Assembly: GCA_964496705.1 (NCBI GenBank)
Contig: CAZCBJ010000124.1
Location: 1 to 11,014 of the forward strand
Reading direction: 5' to 3'
From: CAZCBJ01 sp964496705
Lineage (GTDB): Bacteria > Chloroflexota > Anaerolineae > Anaerolineales > Anaerolineaceae
DNA: 11,014 nt
Shown piece after piece: positions 1 through 7,267 of this stretch. The notes under the pieces were generated by a model that was given only the letters and a program-made list of their open reading frames with translations, ran no database searches and had not been told where the DNA came from. Position 1 is the stretch's first letter; every line of letters starts with the position of its first letter. The translations under genes and the position numbers were made by a program.

Positions 1-449
1 ATGTTCATCATCGGGACTGGCAGCATATGGGCATATACACCGCCGATGTAACGGTACAGCGGCAAACCAAGGCTGTTGGCGGCGGCTTTGGCAACCGCCA
101 GGCTGGTGCCGAGGATGGCGTTGGCGCCCAACTTGGATTTATTGGGGGTGCCGTCCAATTCGATCAGCATGCTGTCGATGGCTTTTTGCTCCAGTGCGTC
201 CCAGCCGATCAGTTCTTCGGCAATGGTCTCATTGACGTTGGCCACCGCCTGGGTAACGCCCTTGCCCAGGTAGCGGGATTTATCGCCATCGCGCATTTCC
301 AGCGCTTCGTGAATGCCGGTGGAGGCTCCTGAAGGAACCGCGGCGCGGCCCCAACTACCATCTTCCAATATCACTTCCACCTCGACGGTCGGGTTGCCGC
401 GCGAATCAAGAATTTCCTGGGCAACTACAGCTTCAATAAACGTGTCCAT
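1..449 (-). CDS. eno: Enolase, N-terminal part (gene runs off the left edge)
   Basis: Enolase (2-phosphoglycerate dehydratase) interconverts 2-phosphoglycerate and phosphoenolpyruvate in cytosolic glycolysis. The 149 codons seen hold the whole N-terminal capping domain signature: the EILDSRGNPTVEVEV opening at about residues 12-26, the mobile SGAST loop at 40-44 followed by the HEALEMRDGD-type segment, and the KLGANAILGTSLAVAKAAA helix at about 106-124. The catalytic glutamates and lysine of the barrel lie outside the window, so activity cannot be judged. Two ATGs stand in tandem (452 and 449). The second is preferred because AGAGG lies 7 nt before it and because the protein then opens with MDTFIEAVVAQEI. 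The gene is downstream of the MFS gene on the same strand but has its own promoter at 521-549. Family identity is essentially certain. Confidence 0.97.
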   Translation of the reverse strand, partial: MDTFIEAVVAQEILDSRGNPTVEVEVILEDGSWGRAAVPSGASTGIHEALEMRDGDKSRYLGKGVTQAVANVNETIAEELIGWDALEQKAIDSMLIELDGTPNKSKLGANAILGTSLAVAKAAANSLGLPLYRYIGGVYAHMLPVPMMN

Positions 450-520
450 CATCGAACCTCTTTCTTTTCGTTGTATGGCGATTACTCGCCGGATGTAAGT
501 TTTGGTAGAAAACCGAAACA

Positions 521-549
521 AGTATAAACGTTGCCTCAGGACTTGGCAA
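521..549 (-). promoter_or_regulatory. Promoter for enolase
   Basis: On the minus strand TTGCCA (544-549) and TATACT (521-526) are separated by exactly 17 bp. Transcription would start near 514, giving a leader of about 65 nt before the enolase ATG at 449. The -35 box lies inside the last codons of the MFS gene, which ends at 536. This separates enolase from the kinase-MFS unit, although readthrough from upstream remains possible because no terminator is visible between the two genes. Confidence 0.7.
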
Positions 550-1756
550 GGTGCTGTTTTGGGTATAACAACAGAATGGCAACGCTCGCGATCAACAGCA
601 GCCCGGCGCTGACCAGCAGGATGCGCAGGCCATAACGGTCAAACGCCATTCCACCCCACAGCGCGCCGATCGGCGCGCCCAGCGTGTAAACCATCGAGGT
701 GATCGATTGCAGGCGCGCCTGATAAGCGGGCTCTGCCAGCCGCGGCACCCGGCTGGTATTCCACACCACTTGGGAAAAACTCAGAAATCCCATACCGACC
801 AGGGCGACGAATCCAGCGGCGGTGAAAGGCGAGAAGACGAAGATGGTGATCAATAAGGCTCCGGCGCATCCCAGGATGGGATATGTGCGCATGGGATTCC
901 CCTCGCTGCGCATACCGGCGAACAGCGCCCCCAGCAGCGCGCCGATGCTGAGCGCAGCGCCGAGGATGCCCAGGTTGATGATCGAGCCGCGCCCTGAGCG
1001 AACGATTGCGGGGAGTAGGACGCTGATGGGACTGCAGACCACATTACCGAACAAGGTGAACAGGAGCGGATGAAACAGCCCGTCATGATTGCGCAGGTAT
1101 CGCCATCCGGCTGCGAGGTCTGGCAGGATGCGCCCTGGCTCCAATTTTCCGCTGCTCCCGGCAGGGAGACCGCCCAATTCGGGCAAGCTGGAAAGGCAGA
1201 CCACCGCGGTCAGGTAACTCAGTGAGTTGATGATGAAGGCTGCTGGAAGACCCACCCAGGCTAAAAGGGCGCTGCCGCCAGCGTTCATGATCACGATGGC
1301 GGCTGTCTCGGTGATGGAGTTCAAAGAAACAGCCGGACGGATCTGATCGGAGGGCACGACCTCTGTGATGATCACTTTGTACGCCGGGCGCATCACCAGC
1401 CAGATGAGCCCGCTGGCGAAAGCCCACAGGTAGATGTGTTCCACTCTCAATTGGTGTGTGATTGCCAGCAGCGCGATCAATGCAGTCAACACGGCACCGC
1501 AGATCTGACCGGTGATGATCAACCGGCGGCGGTTAAGTTGGTCGGATACCACCCCGCCCAAGGGCATGAGAAACATCGGTAGAGAGGCAAGGATACTGAT
1601 CATCCCCACTGCCAGGGCAGAGTTGGTCAGCGTAGCCACCAACCACCCCTGGGCCAGTTCCTGCAGCCGGTCGCCGGCATAGGACAAGCCCATACCCGCC
1701 CACAGGATGCGGAAAGGCTTCGAGCGGAGTGGGGCAAGCAATCCTGCTTTGGGCAT
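536..1756 (-). CDS. MFS transporter, MFS_3/EntS-like exporter family
   Basis: This 406-residue protein fits a 12-helix major facilitator in the inner membrane, probably a proton-driven exporter. The N-terminus (RSKPFRILWAG at 11-21) and the segment PAYKVIITEVVPSDQIRPAV at 124-143 match the pattern of the MFS_3 (enterobactin-exporter-like) branch. Motif A between helices 2 and 3 is present as GGVVSDQLNRRRL at 67-79. A hydrophilic stretch at about 192-227 separates the two six-helix halves, and the second half carries a QSITSMVYTLGAPIGALWGG element at 350-369. It starts only 4 bp after the stop of the upstream kinase gene and has no strong Shine-Dalgarno sequence (only AACGG before the ATG), which suggests translational coupling. 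The substrate cannot be read from sequence. Its link to two APH-fold kinases suggests export of a small molecule that they modify, but this is inference. Confidence 0.9.
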   Translation of the reverse strand: MPKAGLLAPLRSKPFRILWAGMGLSYAGDRLQELAQGWLVATLTNSALAVGMISILASLPMFLMPLGGVVSDQLNRRRLIITGQICGAVLTALIALLAITHQLRVEHIYLWAFASGLIWLVMRPAYKVIITEVVPSDQIRPAVSLNSITETAAIVIMNAGGSALLAWVGLPAAFIINSLSYLTAVVCLSSLPELGGLPAGSSGKLEPGRILPDLAAGWRYLRNHDGLFHPLLFTLFGNVVCSPISVLLPAIVRSGRGSIINLGILGAALSIGALLGALFAGMRSEGNPMRTYPILGCAGALLITIFVFSPFTAAGFVALVGMGFLSFSQVVWNTSRVPRLAEPAYQARLQSITSMVYTLGAPIGALWGGMAFDRYGLRILLVSAGLLLIASVAILLLYPKQHLAKS

Positions 1757-1760
1757 CCGT

Positions 1761-2966
1761 TTATTTAGGCTGCGGTTTGCGTTTGAGTTGAATGCTCAGT
1801 TTCAGCAACGTCCCCAGAAACCTGGCCAAATTACCAATCCCCATCAGGCGCAGCCCCTCGAAGGCGACGGCCTGATAATAATTTACCAGGTCAGGGTCGG
1901 CTTTGCCGGCTTGATCGCTATTCTCGCCAAACGCATCCTGGAGGTGTTCCTGGTTGCCATCCTGGATGACTGGAAACATGTCGGCCAGCGCGGCGCCGAT
2001 CACAAAACGGTACATCAGCCCAATGGCATAACATCGGCGCACTTCGCGGGGAGAAACTTTTACGCCGACATCCTGTAGACCCTGAAGATAACCATCAAAG
2101 CAGACCCGATCCAAGTCAAACGCGCCAGAGATGGGATATTCGTAGAAGCTGAGCGCTCCGCCGATCATTGAGTGCAGCTCCGTGCCCAGCGGAGCAATTC
2201 CGCTGAACGCCCAGTCGATGGCCACCGTTTCATCGCCCCGGGCGAAGAGATTGCGCTTAAAAGCGTCCATGTGGCAAAAAGTCTGCGGCAGCTCATCCAT
2301 CTGTCGCATCAGGCGGTGACGCATTTCCCAGAAGGTCAGGATCTGGGAGCGTTTGTCGGGCGGCAGCAGCGTCATCAGGGTGGGATGGTCCGGATTAGCC
2401 AGCATGAAATCCACCATCGGCGCGGAGCGTTCGACATTGGTGAGTGACCAGTTGTGGGTGACCCAGGCTTCATCGGGCAGCGGGGTTCCGGTGAGGTATG
2501 CGCCGTTGAACTGCCCGAAATGGCGGGCGGCCAATCCGAAGCGCTCCAGCGGCCATTTCCCCAGCGTGTCATGCACATCCTCCAGCCAGATCCAGGCAGC
2601 GCCATCCGGGCGTTCTTGAACGCCATAGCAGCGCGGCGCTCTCACCTTGCCGGGGAGATTCTGCAGGACAACTGATTGGTAAGCCAGCACCTCGCGCTTC
2701 CAGTAATGGGCTCCCTGCGGATCGGAATTCTTTTGATCTGGTCGCAGTATTTTTAACACCAGCGACCAGGGACGTACATCTCCACCCGCCTCAGCCGAAC
2801 CCCGGCAGCGGATGATACGGGAGCCGACCTCAAACCCGCCATGCAGCGGCTGGCAATGATATTCAAGGAGCTGCGCATGCGGCAGATCCAATGCGCGGCA
2901 GACGGCATCTTCCAAGAAAACCTGCTCTTCTGGCGAAAACGTGAATAGCTCAGTGTCAGATTGCAT
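1761..2966 (-). CDS. APH/choline-kinase-fold phosphotransferase, second of a tandem pair
   Basis: This 401-residue protein has the layout of the APH/choline kinase family, which moves a phosphate from ATP or GTP to a small-molecule hydroxyl. The likely nucleotide lysine is K72 in WSLVLKI, with E92 in YWKREVLAY as the probable helix-C glutamate. The Brenner-type catalytic loop is intact (H232-x-D234 with N239 in CHMDAFKRN), and the metal-binding aspartate is D251 in AIDWAFSGIAPLGTEL. A helical region of about 150 residues follows, as in the family's substrate-binding lobe. The ATG at 2966 has AGGA 6 nt upstream and overlaps the end of the preceding paralogue by 11 bp, so the two are probably co-translated. 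It aligns almost without gaps to that paralogue, at roughly 40-45% identity by eye. The C-terminus is basic (QLKRKPQPK). The substrate is unknown; sequence does not support naming it an aminoglycoside-resistance enzyme. Confidence 0.88.
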   Translation of the reverse strand: MQSDTELFTFSPEEQVFLEDAVCRALDLPHAQLLEYHCQPLHGGFEVGSRIIRCRGSAEAGGDVRPWSLVLKILRPDQKNSDPQGAHYWKREVLAYQSVVLQNLPGKVRAPRCYGVQERPDGAAWIWLEDVHDTLGKWPLERFGLAARHFGQFNGAYLTGTPLPDEAWVTHNWSLTNVERSAPMVDFMLANPDHPTLMTLLPPDKRSQILTFWEMRHRLMRQMDELPQTFCHMDAFKRNLFARGDETVAIDWAFSGIAPLGTELHSMIGGALSFYEYPISGAFDLDRVCFDGYLQGLQDVGVKVSPREVRRCYAIGLMYRFVIGAALADMFPVIQDGNQEHLQDAFGENSDQAGKADPDLVNYYQAVAFEGLRLMGIGNLARFLGTLLKLSIQLKRKPQPK

Positions 2967-4194
2967 GCTTATCCTTCCGGTTGTTTTTTTTGGTTTTATG
3001 ATATTGACGACTCAGCCACCACCAGTTTCGCAGCGTGTTGAGAGCGACCCAAATCAGCGCCTTTACGCCCATCAATTTCAAAGCTTCCATGAATTCGGCC
3101 TGGTAATAGCGCTCGATATCTTTTTGAATTTCAGCCGAATCCTCGGGGCTCTCGTTAAAAGCTTGCTCCACATGTTCGCGCAACGATTCGTCCAACAAAG
3201 CTGGGAGAACTTCCCCGATATTGCCGCCGATGATGTAGCGTAGAAGGATGGTCAGCGCATAACAGCGCCGGACGGACAGCTTGGAGACGTTCACGCCGGC
3301 ATCTGCCAACCCACGCAGGTAGGCGGAGAAACATATCCTGTCCAATTGTGTGATGGCGTTCTCTGGTTGTTTTCCCAGACCCAAGGATACAGCCACCAGC
3401 GGCACCAGCTCTGCTCCTAATGGGGCGATGCCGGCATAACCCCAATCGATGGCCACCAACTGACCGTTTCGCCAGAACAAATTTTTCTTGAAGGCGTCCT
3501 GGTGGCAAAAAGTGTGCGGCATGTGATCCAGAATCTGGATCAACTCGTGGCGAGTATCCCATAATCCCAGGATGAGGGGCAGGTTACCGCCATACATTTT
3601 TTTTACCACAGGATGATCGAGATGACCGCGGATAAATTCAACCATCGGCGCAGCGTGTTCCACGTAGTCCCGCAGAAAATTGTGAGTGATCCAGCCTTCA
3701 TCTGGCAGGGGTGCATTGGTCAGAAAGCTGCCATTGTAGCGCCCCAATTGATAGGCTACCGCATCGTAATGCTGCATAGGCCAGTCGTTGGCATAATCAT
3801 CCTGAACATCCTCCATCCAGACCCATATTTCCCCGCTTGCCTGTTCGACAACCGCGAAATATCGCGGCGCAGTGACGAATGTGGGCATTCGTTGAAAAAA
3901 ACCAGACTGGTAAGCGTTTGCTTCGCGTCTCCAATATCGGACGCCCTGCGGGTCGTCGTTGTCATTGCCGTGAGCGCTGACCTTGATCACCAGGCTCCAG
4001 GGCAGCAGCTCGGTGGCTGACCGGGCTGTGCCTTGACAGCGGATGATGGAGTTCCCAAGCTCAAAACCACCCAGAAGAGGTTCGCATCTCCAGTCCAGCA
4101 GGGTGATGTCCTGCCTGCCCAGGACCTTGCAAACAATTTCCTGCAGAAATGCAGGATCAATCTGTCGGGTTATCGAAACATGCAGATTAGACAA
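2956..4194 (-). CDS. APH/choline-kinase-fold phosphotransferase, first of a tandem pair (TTG start)
   Basis: This 412-residue APH-family kinase is the first gene of the kinase-kinase-MFS unit. Visible landmarks are the glycine-bearing N-lobe segment LLGGFELGNSIIRC at 40-53, probable ATP lysine K71 in WSLVIKV, probable helix-C E91 in YWRREANAY, the catalytic loop H231-x-D233 with N238 (CHQDAFKKN), and the metal-binding D250 in AIDWGYAGIAPLGAEL. All core catalytic residues are present. The start codon is TTG at 4194: there is no earlier in-frame ATG, and GGGAGG lies 5 nt upstream of the TTG. The C-terminus (380-412) has an aromatic, hydrophobic helix with NWWWLSRQ followed by a lysine-rich tail, which could lie on the membrane. 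It aligns across its full length with the next gene, so the pair arose by duplication and has since diverged. The substrate is unknown. Confidence 0.88.
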   Translation of the reverse strand: MSNLHVSITRQIDPAFLQEIVCKVLGRQDITLLDWRCEPLLGGFELGNSIIRCQGTARSATELLPWSLVIKVSAHGNDNDDPQGVRYWRREANAYQSGFFQRMPTFVTAPRYFAVVEQASGEIWVWMEDVQDDYANDWPMQHYDAVAYQLGRYNGSFLTNAPLPDEGWITHNFLRDYVEHAAPMVEFIRGHLDHPVVKKMYGGNLPLILGLWDTRHELIQILDHMPHTFCHQDAFKKNLFWRNGQLVAIDWGYAGIAPLGAELVPLVAVSLGLGKQPENAITQLDRICFSAYLRGLADAGVNVSKLSVRRCYALTILLRYIIGGNIGEVLPALLDESLREHVEQAFNESPEDSAEIQKDIERYYQAEFMEALKLMGVKALIWVALNTLRNWWWLSRQYHKTKKNNRKDKHAI

Positions 4195-4238
4195 GATTCC
4201 CTCCCTGGGTATCGTGCCCTTGATTTAAACACTAATTC

Positions 4239-4267
4239 ATCATAGCACGCGGGAGGGGGGATTTCAA
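4239..4267 (-). promoter_or_regulatory. Promoter for the kinase-kinase-MFS unit
   Basis: On the minus strand TTGAAA (4262-4267) and TATGAT (4239-4244) are separated by exactly 17 bp, differing from the sigma70 consensus at one position in each box. It lies just after the pyrG stop at 4274. Transcription would start near 4232, giving a leader of about 38 nt that contains a strong ribosome binding site. The three genes can therefore be expressed independently of pyrG. No terminator is seen between pyrG and this promoter. Confidence 0.75.
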
Positions 4268-4273
4268 GTGGGA

Positions 4274-5883
4274 TCAGACTGCGGCTTTTTGCCTGGCGGC
4301 TTGCATGAAGGCCACAAAAAGGGGATGGGGGCGGGTGGGGCGCGAGAGAAACTCGGGGTGGAACTGGGTGCCGAGCATGAAGGGATGATCAGCCAATTCG
4401 GCGATTTCCACCAACCGCCCGTCCGGCGAGAGGCCTGAGAAGCGCATGCCGTGCTGGTGCATGATCTCGCGATAATCGTTGTTGAATTCAAAGCGGTGAC
4501 GATGGCGTTCCTGCACCATCTCCTGCTGATAAGCGCGCCCGGCGATGGATTCGGGATCCAGTTGGCAGGGATAGAGTCCCAATCGCATGGTGCCGCCCAT
4601 GTCGCGAATGTTCTCCTGCTCGGGCATTAAATCAATCACCGGGTGAGGCGTGGTGGGATTGAATTCGGAGGAGTTGGGCTGTTCGCTGCTAAAGATGTAG
4701 CGCCCAAACTCGATCACCATCACCTGCATGCCCAGGCACAATCCCAGGAAAGGCACCCTGTTTTCGCGCGCGAAATGGGCAGCCTGCACTTTGCCCTCCA
4801 CGCCGCGGCTGCCGAAGCCGCCCGGCACCAAGATGCCGTCCACAGATTGAACCACTTCCCAACCGCGGCCTTTTTCCAGTTCGGTGGAATTCACCCACTG
4901 CAGATCAAGCTCCACGCCAAGATGGATGGCAGCGTGTTTCAATGACTCGCGCACGCTGATGTAGGCATCTTTCAGTTCCACATATTTACCCACCAGGGCG
5001 ATGCGCACGGGTGGTTTTTCGCGGCGCACCTCGGCGACGATCTTTTTCCACATCTCCCAGTCGGGCGTCTGGCGGGCCTGAACGTTGAACCTCTGCAGGA
5101 TGTATTCGCCAATCCCTGCTTTTTCCAGCATCAACGGCACCTCGTAAAGCACTTCGGTGGTCACCAGCGGGATGACGGCGCGTTTTTCAACGTCACAAAA
5201 GAGGGCCACCTTGTCGCGCAGGCTGTCCTCCACCGGATGATCCGAGCGGATGACGATGATGTCCGGCGAAATACCGATCGAGCGCAGCTCGCGCACTGAG
5301 TGCTGGGTGGGTTTGGTTTTCAGCTCGGCGGTGGCGCCGATATAGGGCAGCCAGGTGACGTGGATGAAAAGCGTGTTCTCGCGGCCCAACTCGTAGCGCA
5401 TCTGGCGCAGGGCTTCGAGGAAAGGCTGGCCTTCGATGTCGCCTACCGTGCCGCCCACCTCCACCAGCACGATCTCAGCTTTGGTTGATTTGGCCACCGC
5501 GGTGACGCGGCGTTTGATCTCGTTGGTGATATGCGGGATGACCTGGATGGTGCCGCCCAGGTAGTCGCCGTGGCGCTCTTTGCTGATCACCTCGGCATAC
5601 ACCTGCCCGGTGGTGGTGTTGCATGCCTGGTTGAGGCGGATATCCACGAAGCGCTCGTAATGGCCCAGGTCCAGGTCAGTCTCGGCGCCGTCGTCCAGCA
5701 CGTACACCTCGCCGTGCTGGTAGGGGCTCATCGTGCCGGGGTCAACATTGATATACGGGTCCAATTTCTGAACCGCCACCTCAAAGCCCCGCTCTTTGAG
5801 CAATCGCCCGATGGCAGCCGCGGTGACGCCTTTGCCGACTGAGCTGACACGCCTCCAGTGAAGAACACGTATTTGGGTGCCAT
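4274..5883 (-). CDS. pyrG: CTP synthase, interrupted by a one-base frameshift after codon 12
   Basis: CTP synthase makes CTP from UTP, ATP and glutamine in the cytosol. The natural start is ATG at 5883, with GGAG 7 nt upstream, reading MAPKYVFFTGGV. After GTG at 5850-5848 one G is missing compared with the expected GTG-GTC-AGC (V-S-S of the VSSVGKG P-loop). The zero frame then reads SAQSAK and soon stops; the correct frame resumes at 5845. With the base restored the protein has 536 residues, the normal length. The rest is intact: LDPYINVDPGTMSPYQHGEV, the GGTVGDIEGQPF ATP/metal segment, PGGFGSRG oxyanion loop, glutaminase Cys in GLCLGMQ, and His/Glu in TQFHPEF. Everything after the break is well conserved, so a sequencing or assembly error is likelier than true gene decay. 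A longer reading from TTG at 5944 is in the downstream frame, but its N-terminus is unlike any CTP synthase and it starts inside leader hairpins. Confidence 0.95.
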
Positions 5884-5906
5884 GACATTTCTCCTTTAAA
5901 CAATCA

Positions 5907-5942
5907 GGGAGGGCCGTTGGATGGGCACCTCCCGAAAGGCGC
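5907..5942 (-). promoter_or_regulatory. Two mutually exclusive hairpins in the pyrG leader
   Basis: On the minus strand, hairpin A pairs 5937-5942 with 5925-5930 (six pairs including one G-U, six-base loop). Hairpin B pairs 5924-5933 with 5907-5915 (nine pairs around a single bulged base at 5927, eight-base loop). They share 5925-5930, so only one can form at a time. Hairpin B ends about 11 nt before the ribosome binding site and is followed by the T-containing but not pure-T sequence TGATTGTTT. The arrangement would allow attenuation or translational control of pyrG. It does not match the G-addition attenuator of Bacillus pyrG, whose layout differs. No clear promoter was found between this leader and the upstream terminator. 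Confidence 0.35.
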
Positions 5943-6000
5943 AAGCGATATTTGAATTAAAAGCGGCAATCCAGCTCATTCTGGAAGGTAAGTTTACCAT

Positions 6001-6031
6001 AAAAAAGAGGAGGCCAAACCTGGCCTCCTCT
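6001..6031 (-). terminator. Rho-independent terminator of the S1-domain gene
   Basis: A perfect 11-bp inverted repeat (6006-6016 with 6021-6031) encloses a four-base loop. On the minus strand it is followed directly by a run of T (6005-6001). It lies 27 bp after the S1 gene stop at 6058. On the plus strand no T run follows, so it acts in one direction only. It separates the S1 transcript from pyrG. Confidence 0.93.
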
Positions 6032-6057
6032 ATATGGGCGTTGTGCTTAACTGGTTG

Positions 6058-6894
6058 TTACGATTGCACTTTGTTTTCCAGCGTGCGGTTGAGGATGTCT
6101 TCCTGTTCGTTGGAGACGGTTTTGGCCTTCTTGGCGCGCACATCCTGCTTGCGCTCTTTGGCTTTTTCCATGGCGGCCTGCCAGGCAAGCTGCATGGCGG
6201 TGGGGTCGGCTTCAACCGAGGCGGACGGCTCGAGGTGCTCCAGCATCAGGTTGCCATCTTCGTATTCGGATGACTGGCGGTTTCGCTTACGCCGGGCAGG
6301 CTTTTCGCGCGCGGGCCTGGGTTGGCGCGGCTCGGCAGCCATGCGCACCGGCTTGGGTTGTTCTTCGACCACCGGCTCTTCCTGCAGGACTTTCAGGCTC
6401 AGCTTGATCTGACGTTTACGGCGGTTCACGTCCAGCACCTGGGCTTCCACTTCGTCGCCTTCTTTGACCACTTCTTCCGGCGCGCGGACGTATCCATGGG
6501 CCAGCTCGCTGATATGCACTAGACCGGGGCGCTCTGCGCCAATTTCAACAAAGGCGCCAAACTTCTCCAGGCGGACGACAGTGCCCTTGACGGTCATGCC
6601 GACTTTGATATCGCGCCATTCCAGCCCAAGTGGTCTGAGCATGGTCAGCTCCAAGTGATCGGGGCGCACGCGTTTGACCCAGACATCTACCTCCTGGCCA
6701 ACCTGCAATACATCTTCCACTCGTTTGATGGGTTGATCGGTGGGTGAAACCAGCTGTGAGATGTGAATCACCGCTGGCAGACCGGCTCCAATGTCGATCA
6801 TGGCTCCCGCCAGGCTGATTTTTACAACCTTACCGGTGAAGTGCATTTTATTTTTGATTTCGACAGAGCGGTCTTCCGCCACCAAAGCATCCAT
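6058..6894 (-). CDS. Protein with two S1 RNA-binding domains and a charged C-terminal tail
   Basis: This 278-residue cytosolic protein has two S1 (OB-fold) domains, at about 17-87 (FTGKVVKISLAGAMIDIGAG with VIHISQL) and 98-168 (VKGTVVRLEKFGAFVEIGAE with GLVHISEL). The S1 fold binds single-stranded RNA. The protein resembles short ribosomal-protein-S1-like or YugI-type proteins rather than the four-to-six-domain S1 itself. From about residue 171 to the end there is a low-complexity tail, first proline/arginine rich (PRQPRPAREKPARRKRNR), then acidic and helical. The start was chosen at 6894 (MDALVAED) because GGAG lies 9 nt upstream. An ATG at 6909 has no ribosome binding site and would leave only about 15 nt of leader. 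A still longer reading from 6981 starts upstream of the promoter and is excluded. Exact role in translation or RNA turnover is not determined. Confidence 0.9.
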   Translation of the reverse strand: MDALVAEDRSVEIKNKMHFTGKVVKISLAGAMIDIGAGLPAVIHISQLVSPTDQPIKRVEDVLQVGQEVDVWVKRVRPDHLELTMLRPLGLEWRDIKVGMTVKGTVVRLEKFGAFVEIGAERPGLVHISELAHGYVRAPEEVVKEGDEVEAQVLDVNRRKRQIKLSLKVLQEEPVVEEQPKPVRMAAEPRQPRPAREKPARRKRNRQSSEYEDGNLMLEHLEPSASVEADPTAMQLAWQAAMEKAKERKQDVRAKKAKTVSNEQEDILNRTLENKVQS

Positions 6895-6930
6895 AAGGGG
6901 TTTCTCCATGTTAGATATATGCAAAAGGCG

Positions 6931-6959
6931 ATTATACCGTTTGTGAGGAAAACTGTCAA
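6931..6959 (-). promoter_or_regulatory. Consensus sigma70 promoter of the S1-domain gene
   Basis: On the minus strand TTGACA (6954-6959) and TATAAT (6931-6936) are separated by exactly 17 bp: a perfect match to the housekeeping consensus in both boxes and in spacing. Transcription would start near 6924, about 30 nt before the chosen start codon. High constitutive expression is expected, as for translation-related genes. Confidence 0.9.
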
Positions 6960-6986
6960 TTAATTTCGAAAGACCATACACAGCCT

Positions 6987-7015
6987 TTGAAATTCATTAT
7001 TGAGCCGAGTATAAT
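6987..7015 (+). promoter_or_regulatory. Promoter of the long propeller-protein gene, divergent from the S1 promoter
   Basis: TTGAAA (6987-6992) and TATAAT (7010-7015) are separated by 17 bp on the plus strand. Its -35 box starts 27 bp after the -35 of the opposite promoter, so the two stand back to back and could compete for polymerase or share a regulator. Transcription would start near 7022, leaving a leader of about 245 nt before the ATG at 7268. No other convincing plus-strand promoter was found closer to the gene; a TATGAT at 7087-7092 lacks a -35 box. Confidence 0.75.
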
Positions 7016-7021
7016 ACGAAC

Positions 7022-7267
7022 ACACTCGTTATTCCATTCCTAATGTGATATTTCTGCTGACTGAAGTTATTCCGGTGCGCGTATTGTATGATAGCGAGTT
7101 GAGTATTTGCAACCTTTTTCATGCCCCAGACAGTGATTTGAGCTTCGTATGATTTTCGATCATGTCACAAGCGAATAATGATGCGGATGTTGTGGGGGTT
7201 TCGGTTTCTGCCTGGGATGTAAACCTGGTACCCATCATTCCAGGCCTGTATCTTTAAGGAGATGAAC
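7022..7267 (+). other. Long 5' leader of the propeller-protein gene
   Basis: This stretch between the plus-strand promoter and the start codon encodes no supported protein. Two structures are visible. A weak hairpin pairs ATGAT (7149-7153) with ATCAT (7159-7163). A stronger one pairs 7210-7219 with 7233-7245 (ten pairs, a three-base bulge at 7237-7239, a 13-base loop) and ends 11 nt before the AAGGAG ribosome binding site. No known riboswitch consensus is recognised. The only start-to-stop frames are tiny (for example 14 codons beginning near 7178) and have no ribosome binding site. Confidence 0.4.

Noticed and set aside
27..498. Plus-strand frames opposite enolase
   Set aside because: The minus strand encodes an unmistakable enolase; these are its antisense shadows.
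1761..4194. Naming the two kinases as aminoglycoside-resistance genes
   Set aside because: The APH fold is shared by kinases of many small molecules, and nothing in these sequences identifies the substrate.
5884..5944. Extended pyrG reading starting at TTG 5944, giving 556 residues
   Set aside because: It is in frame only with the part after the frameshift. Its first 30 or so residues match no CTP synthase, and it has no ribosome binding site, whereas ATG 5883 has both a good site and the family N-terminus.
5921..6412. Plus-strand frame of 163 codons across the pyrG leader, terminator and S1 gene end
   Set aside because: It runs through a strong terminator hairpin and antisense to the S1 gene; its product has no recognisable pattern and no ribosome binding site was found.
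6895..6981. Longer start for the S1-domain protein at 6981 or 6909
   Set aside because: 6981 lies upstream of the perfect promoter at 6931-6959. 6909 has no ribosome binding site. 6894 has GGAG at a good distance.
7081..7100. TATGAT at 7087-7092 as a second promoter for the propeller gene
   Set aside because: No acceptable -35 box lies 16-18 bp upstream and there is no extended -10 motif with proper spacing.
7178..7222. Fourteen-codon upstream reading frame in the propeller-gene leader
   Set aside because: It has no ribosome binding site, and its coding character cannot be supported from one sequence.
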